This document shows, piece by piece, positions 17,769 to 26,748 of a stretch of 64,000 nucleotides of DNA; the first letter of the stretch is position 1, and each line of letters starts with the position of its first letter. The stretch covers positions 102,495 to 166,494 of the forward strand of contig MKRJ01000038.1 in assembly GCA_001896885.1 (NCBI GenBank), read 5' to 3'. The position numbers were made by a program, and so were the translations under genes. The stretch is from Rhizobiales bacterium 65-79. Its GTDB lineage: Bacteria; Pseudomonadota; Alphaproteobacteria; Rhizobiales; Rhizobiaceae. Below the pieces are notes generated by a model that worked only from the letters and a program-made list of their open reading frames with translations, was not told where the DNA came from and did not search any database.

Positions 17769-18518
17769 ATGGCGGCCGCCATGCTGATGGTCTCGAACAG
17801 ATACAGGCTGGCGACGGTGCTGGTGCCGAAATGCGCTTCCACGACGCTGATCTCGCTGTTCGCCAGACTGCACGACCTGCCGCCCGGGGTAAGGGGCCGC
17901 GAGGCGCTCGATGCGATATTTTCGTCGAAGCAGGAGATCGACCGCCAGTCGCCTTTGATCGCGCTGCCGGACAAACGCATTCTCGAAGCACGCCAGGCAT
18001 TTGGCGACTACACCTGGTTCGCGGTGGTGCGCGACCCCTATGGCCGGCTGCTCTCCAACTACAACAACAAGATCAATCGTTTCTGCGCCAATTTCCGCAA
18101 GGGTCTCTATCTCCGCTATAAGCTCGTCCAGCTTCTTCGCGGGCCCGCGTGCTGGCGCGACGTGCGCAGGGCCATGCCCTACCTCCATTCGCATGTCACC
18201 TATGAGGAGTTCGTGGAGACGCTGCGGCGGCACGGCGTCGGCTGGGACCGGCATTTCAGGCCGCAGAGCGATATCCTCCACCTCGACGAAATCGCCTATG
18301 CGAGGCTGCTGCGGCTGGAATCGCTTGAGCGGGACCTGAATGATCTTCTGCGCGCGGCCGGCGTTCCGGCGGCGAAACTGGCCGAGATCCGCAAAGCCGG
18401 CCGGCTGAACGCATCGCGGTCGAAGGCTCCGGCCGCCACGCCCGAGGAGGCCGCCGCGCGGGCGGCGGTTCGCGAACTCTACAAGGACGATTTCAAGAGG
18501 CTCGGCTATGCCTCATAG
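17769..18518 (+). CDS. sulfotransferase family 2-like protein
   Basis: A 249-residue putative PAPS-dependent sulfotransferase. The 5'-phosphosulfate loop is ATVLVPKCASTTLISLF (the PKCASTT form of carbohydrate sulfotransferases) and the 3'-phosphate motif is WFAVVRDPYGRLLSNYNN. The C-terminus has the usual acidic/basic helices (RLESLERDLNDLL). It probably sulfates a surface glycan or lipid; the acceptor is unknown. It lies between sdhA (81 bases upstream) and a family-25 glycosyltransferase gene, which suggests joint action on one polysaccharide. Start uncertain: 17769 or 17781. Confidence 0.8.
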   Translation: MAAAMLMVSNRYRLATVLVPKCASTTLISLFARLHDLPPGVRGREALDAIFSSKQEIDRQSPLIALPDKRILEARQAFGDYTWFAVVRDPYGRLLSNYNNKINRFCANFRKGLYLRYKLVQLLRGPACWRDVRRAMPYLHSHVTYEEFVETLRRHGVGWDRHFRPQSDILHLDEIAYARLLRLESLERDLNDLLRAAGVPAAKLAEIRKAGRLNASRSKAPAATPEEAAARAAVRELYKDDFKRLGYAS

Positions 18519-18611
18519 GATTCCGTCGGAGCGGAAGCCGGCCGCCCCTCGATCCGGCAGCGATGGCGTGACGATCTTGTCCGGCATCGCGAATTGGCGC
18601 AGGAAACGCCG

Positions 18612-19493
18612 ATGATTGCCGATATGCTTGACACGAACGTGAACGACGCAAGGCTCCGACCGGCGAGCACCGGCGCCGCGACAATGGATATCCTGCTGAT
18701 CAACCTCGACCGAAGCCCGGATCGCCTGGCTTTCATGGCGGCGCAACTGGACCGGCTCGGCCTCGCTTTCACGAGGCTGCCGGCGGTCGACGGCGCGACG
18801 ATTGCCGACGAGGAGTTCAACAGGTTGTCGCCGACCTACATGCGCCCCCTGTCGCGGGCCGAACTCGGCTGCTTGTTTAGCCATATGAGCGCCTGGGCGT
18901 TTTGCGCCGAGACGAACCGGCCCGCTCTTATCCTCGAGGATGACGCGTTCCTGTCCGACAGGCTGCCGGCCTTTCTCTCGGAACTCGAACGAAAGGGACC
19001 GAGGAACATCATCAACCTGGAGACGCGCGGCGCCGGAAAGTGGGTCTCCGCCAAGCCACTTCCCTGGCCGACGCATTGCGGCGTGAGCCTCTACAGCCTC
19101 TATATCGACCGTGGTGGAGCGGCTGGGTATGTCATGTGGCCGGAGGCCGCCAGGAAATTGCTTGAACGTTCGCGCAACTATGCCGCGCCGGCCGATGCGT
19201 TTATCGATCTCAGCGGCGTCGCGAGATTTCAGGCCGAACCGGCGCTCGTATCCCCATTGTACCAGGCCAAAGACGAAAACCGCCGCGTAGCGCCTGCCTT
19301 CACATCGACCAATCCCAAGCCTTCGAGAGTTTTTCGACATTCGTTGATATTGCGTCCGCGCTTCAAGGCGCGTCGTCTGGCCGGTTATATATCGATGACG
19401 GCGCGGAAGATCGGGACGATCGGGGTCGGCGTGCGTCGAAGGATCGACATCTGCTCAACGATCTGCGCGCGTGCGGATAATTGGAGAAGCTGA
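18612..19493 (+). CDS. glycosyltransferase family 25 protein (LPS/glycan modification)
   Basis: A 293-residue protein whose GT25 domain begins at MDILLINLDRSPDRLAFM. Other family marks are ELGCLFSHMSAW, and the acidic metal site LILEDDAFL. GT25 enzymes (LOS beta-galactosyltransferases) add sugars to lipooligosaccharide or O-antigen. The ATG at 18612 has AGGAAA at good spacing; the ATG at 18684 directly before the domain is also possible. Its stop is only 3 bases before the sdhB start codon, so sdhB translation may depend on it. Some codons near the 3' end are more AT-rich than the sdh genes. Confidence 0.82.
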   Translation: MIADMLDTNVNDARLRPASTGAATMDILLINLDRSPDRLAFMAAQLDRLGLAFTRLPAVDGATIADEEFNRLSPTYMRPLSRAELGCLFSHMSAWAFCAETNRPALILEDDAFLSDRLPAFLSELERKGPRNIINLETRGAGKWVSAKPLPWPTHCGVSLYSLYIDRGGAAGYVMWPEAARKLLERSRNYAAPADAFIDLSGVARFQAEPALVSPLYQAKDENRRVAPAFTSTNPKPSRVFRHSLILRPRFKARRLAGYISMTARKIGTIGVGVRRRIDICSTICARADNWRS

Positions 19494-19496
19494 ATA

Positions 19497-20276
19497 ATGG
19501 TAGCGCTCACACTTCCGAAAAATTCCAAGGTTCGGCAGGGCAAGACCTGGCCGAAGCCCGAGGGTGCGACCAATCTGCGCGAATACCGCATCTATCGCTG
19601 GTCGCCGGATGACGGCGAGAACCCGCGCATCGATACCTACTATGTCGACACGGACGATTGCGGGCCGATGGTCCTCGACGCGCTTCTGTGGATCAAGAAC
19701 AAGGTCGATCCGACGCTGACGCTCCGCCGCTCCTGCCGCGAGGGCATCTGCGGCTCCTGCGCCATGAACATCGACGGTACCAACACGCTCGCCTGCACCA
19801 AGGGCGCCGACGAGATCAGCGGCGCGGTCAAGATCTACCCCCTGCCGCACATGCCGGTGGTGAAAGACCTCGTTCCGGACCTGACCGTGCCCTATACCCA
19901 ACTCACCACGATCCAGCCCTATCTGCAGACGGTCTCGCCGCCGCCGGAGAAGGAATGGCTGCAAAGTCATGACGACCGGGCGAAACTCGACGGGCTCTAC
20001 GAGTGCATATTGTGCTTCTGCTGCCAGACCTCGTGCCCGAGCTACTGGTGGAACGGCGACCGCTATCTCGGCCCCGCCGTCCTTCTGCAGGCCTATCGCT
20101 GGCTGATCGATTCCAGGGACGAGGCGACCGGCGAGCGGCTCGACAATCTGGAAGACCCCTTCCGGCTCTATCGCTGCCATACCATCATGAACTGCACGCA
20201 GGCCTGCCCGAAGGGCCTCAACCCGGCCAAGGCCATCGCCGAGATCAAGAAGATGATGGTCGAGCGGCGGGTGTAG
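19497..20276 (+). CDS. sdhB: succinate dehydrogenase iron-sulfur subunit
   Basis: A 259-residue electron-transfer subunit of complex II. The [2Fe-2S] motif [16 protein letters not shown] lies in the N-terminal ferredoxin domain; the [4Fe-4S] and [3Fe-4S] clusters are in [15 protein letters not shown] and [17 protein letters not shown]. All ligands are present, so the protein should be functional although its gene is parted from sdhA by two glycan-modification genes. Confidence 0.97.
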   Translation: MVALTLPKNSKVRQGKTWPKPEGATNLREYRIYRWSPDDGENPRIDTYYVDTDDCGPMVLDALLWIKNKVDPTLTLRRSCREGICGSCAMNIDGTNTLACTKGADEISGAVKIYPLPHMPVVKDLVPDLTVPYTQLTTIQPYLQTVSPPPEKEWLQSHDDRAKLDGLYECILCFCCQTSCPSYWWNGDRYLGPAVLLQAYRWLIDSRDEATGERLDNLEDPFRLYRCHTIMNCTQACPKGLNPAKAIAEIKKMMVERRV

Positions 20277-20302
20277 CCGCCGCTCCCCTGGTTGGTGGGG
20301 AT

Positions 20303-20489
20303 GTGTGTCCTTCGAGGCTCCGCTTCGCGGAGCACCTCAGGATGAGGGCTGGTTGCTGCTCGTCATCCTGGGTTTGAAACATATCGACGAATATCTGGGT
20401 TCTGCAGCCCGTCCGGATTTGGCGCTGAAGCGACAACACGATCCGTCCTCATCCTGAGGCGCGAGCGAAGCGAGCCTCGAAGGACGCAC
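20303..20489. repeat. palindromic intergenic repeat, family A (copy 1)
   Basis: Two inverted arms of about 43-45 bases, 20303-20347 (core CCTTCGAGGCTCCGCTTCG) and 20447-20489 (core GCGAGCCTCGAAGGACGCAC), enclose about 100 bases without a gene. They fill the 305-base gap between sdhB and msrA. The same arm sequence occurs at 37657-37763. It is typical of rhizobial REP/RIME-like elements. Confidence 0.75.
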
Positions 20490-20581
20490 CCACGCACGTC
20501 ACGCAGCCGTGTAGCGGCGTGACTTGAAACCGATAGGGGCACTGGTACGTCTATGCCGACACCGTCCGGGGAACCTCAGCC

Positions 20582-21196
20582 ATGCTTCGCTCTCTTGCCG
20601 CTGCGTTCGTGTTCGCCTCGACCGCCGTCCTGTCCTTGGCTGCTCCGGCTGCCGCCGAGACGCAGACGGCGATCTTCGCCGGCGGCTGCTTCTGGTGCGT
20701 CGAATCCGATTTCGACCACGTTCCGGGCGTGACCTCGACCACCTCCGGCTACACCGGCGGACATGTGAAGGACCCGACCTATCAGCAGGTCGTCACCGAG
20801 ACCACCGGCCACCGTGAATCCGAGAAGATCGAGTTCGACACGTCGAAGACCAGCTACGCCAAGCTGCTCGATGTCTATTTCCACGCCACCGACCCGACCG
20901 ACGGGGGCGGGCAGTTCTGCGACCGCGGCGAGAGCTATACGCCGGCGATCTTCTACCTGGACGACGAGCAGAGGAAGGAAGCCGAGGCGGCCAAGGCAGC
21001 GGCCGCCAAGGAGCTCGGCCAGCCGGTCGTGACGAAGATCCTGCCCGCCTCGGCCTTCTATCCGGCCGAGGACTACCACCAGGATTATTACCTGAAGAAT
21101 CCGCTTCGCTACAAATATTACCGCTATGGCTGCGGCCGCGACGCGCGCCTGGAAGAGCTATGGGGCAAGAAAGCCCGGCGTGGGATCGAGGAATAA
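20582..21196 (+). CDS. msrA: peptide-methionine (S)-S-oxide reductase, exported form
   Basis: A 204-residue MsrA that repairs methionine-S-sulfoxide in proteins. It carries a cleavable signal peptide (about residues 1-22, ending APAAA) so it should act in the periplasm. The catalytic motif IFAGGCFWCVES holds the nucleophile Cys, and the C-terminal KYYRYGCGRD supplies a likely recycling Cys. It is a single gene flanked by intergenic repeats on both sides. Confidence 0.93.
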   Translation: MLRSLAAAFVFASTAVLSLAAPAAAETQTAIFAGGCFWCVESDFDHVPGVTSTTSGYTGGHVKDPTYQQVVTETTGHRESEKIEFDTSKTSYAKLLDVYFHATDPTDGGGQFCDRGESYTPAIFYLDDEQRKEAEAAKAAAAKELGQPVVTKILPASAFYPAEDYHQDYYLKNPLRYKYYRYGCGRDARLEELWGKKARRGIEE

Positions 21197-21202
21197 TGTT
21201 CA

Positions 21203-21264
21203 CGCCCCCTCCGGGTCACCTCCCCCTGGCAGGGGAGGGTCCGGCCGAAGGCCGGGAGGTGGGG
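21203..21264. repeat. palindromic intergenic repeat, CT/GGGGA-rich family B (copy 1)
   Basis: CACCTCCCCCTGGCAGGGG followed by CCGGCCGAAGGCCGG and GGAGGTGGGGTGA forms nested hairpins within the 115-base gap after msrA. Related TCTCCCCCT...AGGGGGAGA arms recur at 35076-35210 and 38846-39005. It may also help terminate msrA and osmC, which converge here. Confidence 0.6.
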
Positions 21265-21311
21265 TGACTTGGCGCAAGATGAAGCTTTCCAGCGCCCCGC
21301 GTCAGAGCGCC

Positions 21312-21749
21312 TTACGCCAGCTTGGCGTCGAGCGTGACCTTGATGGCGCCTAGCGCCTTCGATACCGGGCAGCCGGCCTTCGCCTTGTCCGCCAGTTCCT
21401 TGAACTTCGCCGCGGCGATGCCGGGCACGACGCCGGTGAGCGTCAGCGCGCTTTCGGTGATCTCGAAGCCGCCGCCGGCGGCCGGTCCGTAGGTGACGAC
21501 CGCCTTCGCATCAAGCTTTTCCGCCGGCGTGCCGTTCTCGGCCAGGAAATGCGAGAGCTGCATTGCAAAGCAGCCTGCATGCGCCGCCGCGATCAGCTCC
21601 TCGGGATTGGTGCCGGACTTGCCGCTCTCGTCCTGGAAACGGCCCTTGAAGGAGTACGGTATCTTGGCGAGCGCGCCGCTTTGCGTCTCCAGCGTTCCGG
21701 ATCCCTCAGTGAGCGTCCCCTTCCAGACGGCATTGGCTTGACGATGCAT
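21312..21749 (-). CDS. osmC: OsmC family peroxiredoxin
   Basis: A 145-residue cytoplasmic hydroperoxide reductase of the OsmC subgroup. The two active-site Cys are in AAHAGCFAMQLSHFL and AKAGCPVSKAL, and the N-terminus AVWKGTLTEGSGTLET is typical of OsmC rather than Ohr. It reduces organic peroxides and is commonly induced by osmotic or stationary-phase stress. It is read from its own promoter region (21750-22014). Confidence 0.93.
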   Translation of the reverse strand: MHRQANAVWKGTLTEGSGTLETQSGALAKIPYSFKGRFQDESGKSGTNPEELIAAAHAGCFAMQLSHFLAENGTPAEKLDAKAVVTYGPAAGGGFEITESALTLTGVVPGIAAAKFKELADKAKAGCPVSKALGAIKVTLDAKLA

Positions 21750-21867
21750 ATCGGTTCTCCCTTCGTTGCAACCTGTCTCTAATGTCCTGGTTCGGAAACT
21801 CGTTTTATCTTGATGTCAACCGCCGAACGAGCTTCCGAACCGGAGGGACACCAGCAACCCCATGATT

Positions 21868-21948
21868 CCAGTGCGGTTTCGATTTTGAAGTTCATCTCCA
21901 GGTTCGATATGAGCAATATATCAACCTTCAAAATCACCACACTGGTCA
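21868..21948. other. AT-rich imperfect dyad upstream of osmC
   Basis: Within the 265-base gap between pdxY and osmC lies a long imperfect palindrome: CCAGTG...CACTGG ends, with a perfect 10-bp inverted pair GATTTTGAAG (21881-21890) and CTTCAAAATC (21926-21935) and a loose inner pair around GATAT/ATATC. It may be a regulatory site or a small insertion scar. No other feature was seen in this gap. Confidence 0.45.
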
Positions 21949-22014
21949 GATAGGGCAACACCGCCCCGCCGGCCATCGCACTTTGGCATGACGCGACCAT
22001 TTCGCGCGCCGACC

Positions 22015-22908
22015 CTATGGTCGGGGCCGCCGGCTTCCATGCCTGTCGAGGGCACGGGCGACCTGTCGCATCATCACCATCGCCGTCGGATGAGACAGGC
22101 TCGCCGCGTCGGTCTCGAGCATCAGTTCGTCGGCGCCGCGCCGAGCGGCTCGCGTCAGCACGTCGAGGACGGAGGCCGTCATCGTCTCGAGGGCCCGGGC
22201 CTCGTTCTCGCCATCGAGAAGCCGGGCAAGGAACAGCGCTGCCGCCAGATCGCCGACGCCGTTGGGGGCGCCTTTCACCAGCCGATGCTCGGCAAGCCAC
22301 ATCCGGCCCCCGGAGAGGAGGAGGTTGCCGGTCGCGTTCGCCATCATCGACGGGGCGGAGGTGACCAGCAGGGTCTGCGGCGCCAGGTCGCCCGTGGCCG
22401 AGGCGATCTCCGCCACCGAGGCCAGAGGCCGGCCGACGAGCCATTCCAGTTCGTGTCGGTTGGGCGTGGCGATATCGGCGACCGGCAGCAGCCGGTCGCG
22501 TATAGCGGCCGCGGTGTCGGCCGGCACGTAGAGACCGCCTGAATCGCCGATCACGGGATCGCATAGATATCGGGCGGCCGGATTGACCGCCTTGACCGCG
22601 CCGACGAGCCTCGCCACCGCCTCCGCCTGCCCGGCGTCGCCGAGATAGCCCGAGAGCACGGCTCCCACTTCGCCGAGCCATTTCGACGCGCCGAGATCCG
22701 CCAGCAGCCGCGCAAATTGTTCCGGATCCGGCACGATCCTTTCGGCCCTGCCATGGCCGGGATGCCACGGCAGGATGACGGTCGGCACGGCCCAGACGGG
22801 GAAACCGAGCGTTTCCAGTGCGAACACCGCGGCGCGATTGCCGACCGAGCCGCGGGCGACATGGCTGGAGATGACGATGACCGCGCGCGGGACGGCCCGT
22901 CCTTCCAT
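22015..22908 (-). CDS. pdxY: pyridoxal kinase
   Basis: A 297-residue ribokinase-fold enzyme that phosphorylates pyridoxal to pyridoxal 5'-phosphate in vitamin B6 salvage. Family features: VIVISSHVARGSVGNRAAV at the N-terminus, LPWHPGHG, the DPVIGD catalytic-region motif and TPNRHELEWLVG. The C-terminal phosphate site reads KGAPNGVGDLAAALFLA, in place of the usual GTGDxF, with GVGD retaining the Asp. The ATG at 22908 has AAAGAGAG upstream and starts close to the fold; an upstream frame extension looks non-coding. Divergent from lemA. Confidence 0.9.
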   Translation of the reverse strand: MEGRAVPRAVIVISSHVARGSVGNRAAVFALETLGFPVWAVPTVILPWHPGHGRAERIVPDPEQFARLLADLGASKWLGEVGAVLSGYLGDAGQAEAVARLVGAVKAVNPAARYLCDPVIGDSGGLYVPADTAAAIRDRLLPVADIATPNRHELEWLVGRPLASVAEIASATGDLAPQTLLVTSAPSMMANATGNLLLSGGRMWLAEHRLVKGAPNGVGDLAAALFLARLLDGENEARALETMTASVLDVLTRAARRGADELMLETDAASLSHPTAMVMMRQVARALDRHGSRRPRP

Positions 22909-23097
22909 CGGCTCTCTTTTTCCGGCAGCCCGATCGGGCCTGCCCGTTTCGGTCCTGTCCCGATCGGTCATACGCGAAACATATCCCGGTGGGATGCTTC
23001 GCCGCAACGATCCGGTTTCCGCTGGGGGATGCATGGCGTTTCCCCGCGGCGCGGATATGCTATCAGTCGCGAATCCAACGACCGACGAGGCCAATCG

Positions 23098-23730
23098 ATG
23101 TCGACCCAGCGCCTGAACCTGCCCTTCGGCTCCCGGCTGCTGCCGGCCTTCCTGATGCTCCTCTTCGCGCTGCCGGCGCTTTCCGGCTGCGGCATCAATA
23201 CCATCCCGACCCAGCAGGAGCAGGCGAAGGCCGCCTGGAGCGAGGTGCTGAACCAGTACCAGCGCCGCGCCGACCTGATCCCGAACCTGGTCGAGACCGT
23301 GAAAGGCTATGCGGCGCAGGAGAAGGACGTGTTGACCTCGGTGGTCGAGGCGCGTGCCAAGGCGACGCAGACGCAGGTCAACGTCAACACGCCGACCAAT
23401 CCCGAACAGTTCAAGGCCTTCCAGGAAAACCAGGCGGGGCTAAGCGGCGCGCTGTCGCGGCTGCTGGCGGTCGTCGAGAACTACCCCGACCTCAAATCGA
23501 ACCAGAACTTCCTGGCCCTGCAGGCACAGCTCGAAGGCACCGAAAACCGCATCGCGGTCGCCCGCCGCGACTATATCGAGGCGGTCCGCGTCTATAACAC
23601 CTCGCTCCGCACCTTCCCGACCGTGCTCTGGGCGAAGTTCTGGTACACGGATGCCAAACCCTTCGAGAACTTCACCATTTCCGAGGACAAGATGCAGACG
23701 CCGAAGGTCGATTTCGGCAAGAAGAGCTGA
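23098..23730 (+). CDS. lemA: LemA family lipoprotein
   Basis: A 210-residue protein with a lipobox LSGC near residue 31 and a mostly helical LemA domain: QAKAAWSEVLNQYQRRADLIPNLVETVKGY is split here as AAWSEVLNQYQRRADLIP and NLVETVKGYAAQEKDVL, with NRIAVARRDYIEAVRVYN near the end. LemA proteins are anchored extracytoplasmic four-helix bundles of unclear role. The gene heads a lemA plus two-TPM-protein cluster found in many bacteria. Confidence 0.92.
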   Translation: MSTQRLNLPFGSRLLPAFLMLLFALPALSGCGINTIPTQQEQAKAAWSEVLNQYQRRADLIPNLVETVKGYAAQEKDVLTSVVEARAKATQTQVNVNTPTNPEQFKAFQENQAGLSGALSRLLAVVENYPDLKSNQNFLALQAQLEGTENRIAVARRDYIEAVRVYNTSLRTFPTVLWAKFWYTDAKPFENFTISEDKMQTPKVDFGKKS

Positions 23731-23750
23731 GGGAAGTCGGACCTTTCATC

Positions 23751-24626
23751 ATGCGTCCTGGCTGTTCCTGCGAGGTCTCTGTTCCTTCGCGTTCCCCTCT
23801 GATCGGAGGGGGGCGCGCAAGAGCGGCAAGCTTGTATATCCAGGCAATTCTTTGCGTCTTCCTCTGCCTCGTGCCCGTATTGGCCTTCGCAGCGCCCCTG
23901 CCCCAGCTCAGCGGGCGCGTCGTCGACAATGCCGGCATGATCGATCCGGTGACGAAGGCCGACATCGAGCGCAAGCTCGCCGACTACGAGAAGAAATCCT
24001 CCGACCAGATCGTCGTCGCCACCATCGACAGCCTGGACGGCGAGGCCATCGAACCCTACGCCAACCGGCTCTTCCGGGCGTGGAAGCTCGGCCAGGCCGG
24101 CGAGAACAACGGCGTTCTGCTTTTGATTGCGAAGAACGACCGCAAGATGCGCATCGAGGTCGGCTACGGCCTGGAAGGGACGCTGACGGACCTCCATTCG
24201 AAGCTCATCATCGAGGGCATGACGGCCGCCTTCCGCAAGGGGGACTTCTCCGGCGGCATTTCGCGCGCCGTCGACGACATCATATCGGTCCTGTCAGGCA
24301 ATGCCGCGGAAGTCGAGGAACGTGCCGCGCGCAACCAGCACGCGCATGACCACGACATCAACTGGCCGGTCATCCTGTTCTTCATCGTGTGGGGCACGAT
24401 GTTCTTCGGCGGTTTCGCCGGGGCGATCCTGCCGCCGATCTTCGGCCGCAAGCTCGGGCCGCATAGTTATCGCTGGCTCGGCCGCACCTTCACCTACAAT
24501 CAGGGCTCCTCCGGCGGATGGTCCGGCGGCGGAGGCGGCTGGTCGTCGGGCGGTGGCTTCGGCGGGGGCGGCTTTTCGGGCGGCGGCGGCTCGTCCGGAG
24601 GCGGCGGCGCCTCGGGCGGATGGTAA
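23751..24626 (+). CDS. TPM domain protein with glycine-rich tail (YgcG-like)
   Basis: A 291-residue exported protein. A hydrophobic signal region lies at about 28-48 (ILCVFLCLVPVLAFA), so the true start may be internal to the ATG at 23751. A TPM domain (about 55-190) begins LSGRVVDNAGMID and has the family segment LLLIAKNDRKMRIEVGYGLE. A membrane helix follows (PVILFFIVWGTMFFGGFAG), and the C-terminus is a Gly/Ser-rich tail with repeated GGGG and SSGG runs. TPM proteins have been linked to phosphatase or membrane-repair roles. It lies 20 bases after lemA and 10 before the next TPM gene. Confidence 0.85.
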   Translation: MRPGCSCEVSVPSRSPLIGGGRARAASLYIQAILCVFLCLVPVLAFAAPLPQLSGRVVDNAGMIDPVTKADIERKLADYEKKSSDQIVVATIDSLDGEAIEPYANRLFRAWKLGQAGENNGVLLLIAKNDRKMRIEVGYGLEGTLTDLHSKLIIEGMTAAFRKGDFSGGISRAVDDIISVLSGNAAEVEERAARNQHAHDHDINWPVILFFIVWGTMFFGGFAGAILPPIFGRKLGPHSYRWLGRTFTYNQGSSGGWSGGGGGWSSGGGFGGGGFSGGGGSSGGGGASGGW

Positions 24627-24636
24627 GGGGCTCGGA

Positions 24637-25275
24637 ATGGCGAAGAAGACCATGACGCCCGAGGAGCATGCCCGCGTCGCCGAGGCCGTAAAGCGGGCCG
24701 AGGCGAATACGTCCGGCGAGATATTCTGCGTGCTGGCGCGGGCGAGCGACAGCTATTTCTTTCCTTCCGCCTTCTTCGTCACCCTCGCCGTTCTCGTCGT
24801 CGGGCTGATCGTCGCCCTCCTTCTCGACTATTGGTGGTTCACCGTCGCCCTGCCCGAATTCGCCGCGCTCGAGCTCCTCGGCGTGCTTGCCGCCCTTTTC
24901 GTCCTGTGGGTCTTTCCGGCGCTGCGCGTCCACTACGTCCCGCATTCTCTGCGCCGCCGCCGCGCCCATGACAACGCGGTGCGCCAGTTCCTGGCCCACA
25001 ATATCCACCTGACGGACGAGCGCACCGGCGTGCTCCTCTTCCTGTCGATGGAGGAGCGCTATGCGGAGGTGATCGCCGATAGCGGCATCGACGAGCAGGT
25101 CGGACAGAAGGACTGGGACCGCATCGTCGGGCTCCTGGTGTCGCACGCAAGCCGGGAGCGGCTCACCGAGGGGTTTTGCGAAGCGGTTGCCGAGGTCGGG
25201 ACGCTTCTCGCCCGCCATTTTCCGCCGCGCTCGAACGACCGCAACGAACTCGACGACCACCTCGTCGAGATCTAG
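24637..25275 (+). CDS. TPM domain membrane protein (second copy)
   Basis: A 212-residue protein. The N-terminus TPEEHARVAEAVKRAEANTSGEI is split by the TPM fold start at NTSGEIFCVLA; two membrane helices lie at about 45-95, followed by RVHYVPHSLRRRRAHDNAV and TGVLLFLSMEERYAEVIAD, which match the second TPM protein of lemA clusters. Function unknown; likely works with LemA and the YgcG-like protein in the envelope. The start ATG at 24637 has GGGGCTCGGA upstream. Confidence 0.83.
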   Translation: MAKKTMTPEEHARVAEAVKRAEANTSGEIFCVLARASDSYFFPSAFFVTLAVLVVGLIVALLLDYWWFTVALPEFAALELLGVLAALFVLWVFPALRVHYVPHSLRRRRAHDNAVRQFLAHNIHLTDERTGVLLFLSMEERYAEVIADSGIDEQVGQKDWDRIVGLLVSHASRERLTEGFCEAVAEVGTLLARHFPPRSNDRNELDDHLVEI

Positions 25276-25380
25276 CACCGGAACCGGCGGCGCTCGAAAA
25301 GATTTCCGTTGATAAGCAGCCTCGAATCGCCCCTTCTCGGGTTGCGGCGAGACTCGGCAGCCGTCTATGGTTAACCGGCC

Positions 25381-25887
25381 ATGAAGACGCTCACGATCGA
25401 CATTCGCAAGGCGGAACCGGCGGACGCGGAAGCCATCGCGGACGTGCATCGCCAAGCCTGGCAGGGCGCCTATTCCGGGATCATCCCGCACCGTGCGCTC
25501 GGCGCCATGCTCGGCCGCCGCGGCGGCGAATGGTGGGCTAACGCGGTGCGCCGCGCGGCCTCCATCCTCGTGCTCGACGTCGACGGCACCGTAGCGGGCT
25601 ATGCGACCGTCGGCCGCAACCGCTCGCGCGACCTGCCGCAGCAGGGCGAAATCTACGAACTCTACATCCGTCCCGAATATCAGGGCGTCGGCTTCGGCAG
25701 CCGGCTTTTCGCCGCGGCGCGCCAGAAGCTGAAATCCCATGGCCTGAAGGGGCTTGTGGTCTGGGCGCTCGAGGAAAATGCCGGCGCGCTCGACTTCTAT
25801 GCGGGGGCCGGCGGCCGCGACGTGGCCGAAGGCGTCGAGGTGTTCGACTCCAAGGCCCTGCGCAAGGTCGCCTTCGTCTGGGATTGA
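25381..25887 (+). CDS. GNAT family N-acetyltransferase
   Basis: A 168-residue GCN5-related acetyltransferase with the acetyl-CoA loop YQGVGFGSRLF at about residue 102 and a LYIRPEYQGVG strand before it. The N-terminal VHRQAWQGAYSGIIP is common in stand-alone GNATs of unknown substrate. It lies between the TPM cluster and ppa with about 105-base gaps on both sides, so it is probably its own transcript. Confidence 0.85.
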   Translation: MKTLTIDIRKAEPADAEAIADVHRQAWQGAYSGIIPHRALGAMLGRRGGEWWANAVRRAASILVLDVDGTVAGYATVGRNRSRDLPQQGEIYELYIRPEYQGVGFGSRLFAAARQKLKSHGLKGLVVWALEENAGALDFYAGAGGRDVAEGVEVFDSKALRKVAFVWD

Positions 25888-26000
25888 CCCTCGCCCAGGC
25901 CATCAGCCTGGAACAGTCCGAAAGAATTCGTGCCGGTCGGTGATATTGCCGATTTGGCGCGGGGCCGCTATCGGTGCCCGCGACAAGGAGCTATTGGCCC

Positions 26001-26534
26001 ATGCGCATCGACGCGATTTCCATCGGCAGGAACCCGCCGGAAGACGTGAACGTCATCATCGAGGTTCCGGTCGGCGGCCAGCCGATCAAGTACGAGATGG
26101 ACAAGGAGGCCGGGACGCTTGTCGTCGACCGCTTCCTCTATACGCCGATGACCTATCCCGGGAATTACGGCTTCGTTCCGCACACGCTCTGCGGCGATGG
26201 CGACCCGATCGACGTGCTGATCTGCAACACGCGCCAGTTGGTGCCGGGCTGCGTCATCAATGTCCGCCCGATCGGCGTCATGATCATGGAGGACCAGTCG
26301 GGCGAGGATGAGAAGATCATCGCCGTCCCCTCTCCGCATCTTACCCGCCGCTATGAGAATGTGCGCGAATATACCGACCTGCCCGAGATCACCCTCGAGC
26401 AGATCCAGCATTTCTTCCAGCACTACAAGGATCTGGAACCCGGCAAATGGGTGAAGATCGGCGCCTGGCACGACGCCGCGACCGCCCGCCGAATGATCGC
26501 GGAATCGATCGAGCGGGCGAAGAAGGGCGGGTGA
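26001..26534 (+). CDS. ppa: inorganic pyrophosphatase
   Basis: A 177-residue family I soluble pyrophosphatase that hydrolyses PPi to drive biosynthesis. The signature [10 protein letters not shown] with its metal-binding Asp residues, [18 protein letters not shown] and [12 protein letters not shown] are all intact; length equals that of the bacterial hexameric enzymes. The ATG at 26001 follows ACAAGGAGCTATTGGCCC. It is convergent with the liv-type ATPase gene; the 214-base gap between them holds nothing I recognise. Confidence 0.96.
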   Translation: MRIDAISIGRNPPEDVNVIIEVPVGGQPIKYEMDKEAGTLVVDRFLYTPMTYPGNYGFVPHTLCGDGDPIDVLICNTRQLVPGCVINVRPIGVMIMEDQSGEDEKIIAVPSPHLTRRYENVREYTDLPEITLEQIQHFFQHYKDLEPGKWVKIGAWHDAATARRMIAESIERAKKGG

Positions 26535-26748
26535 CGCTCGATAGCCGATTTTAAGGCTTGGCCGCTCGGACCGGGTTCATCCGCGGGACTGCCAGCCATA
26601 AAGCCGTCGGCATGGCGAAATCCCCGACGTCCGCTTCGCGACGGAATGGAGCGCGACATCAAACACGACGGCACTGCCCTCGAAGGGCCGCCCGGAGGCC
26701 GGGGGTAGGGTGAACCCGCTGCCGGTCGGGAACTGCTGCTTTCTGCCT

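Noticed and set aside
15402..18281. 959-codon open frame on the minus strand across sdhA and its neighbours
   Set aside because: Antisense to sdhC/D/A and the sulfotransferase gene, all clearly identified by motifs on the plus strand.
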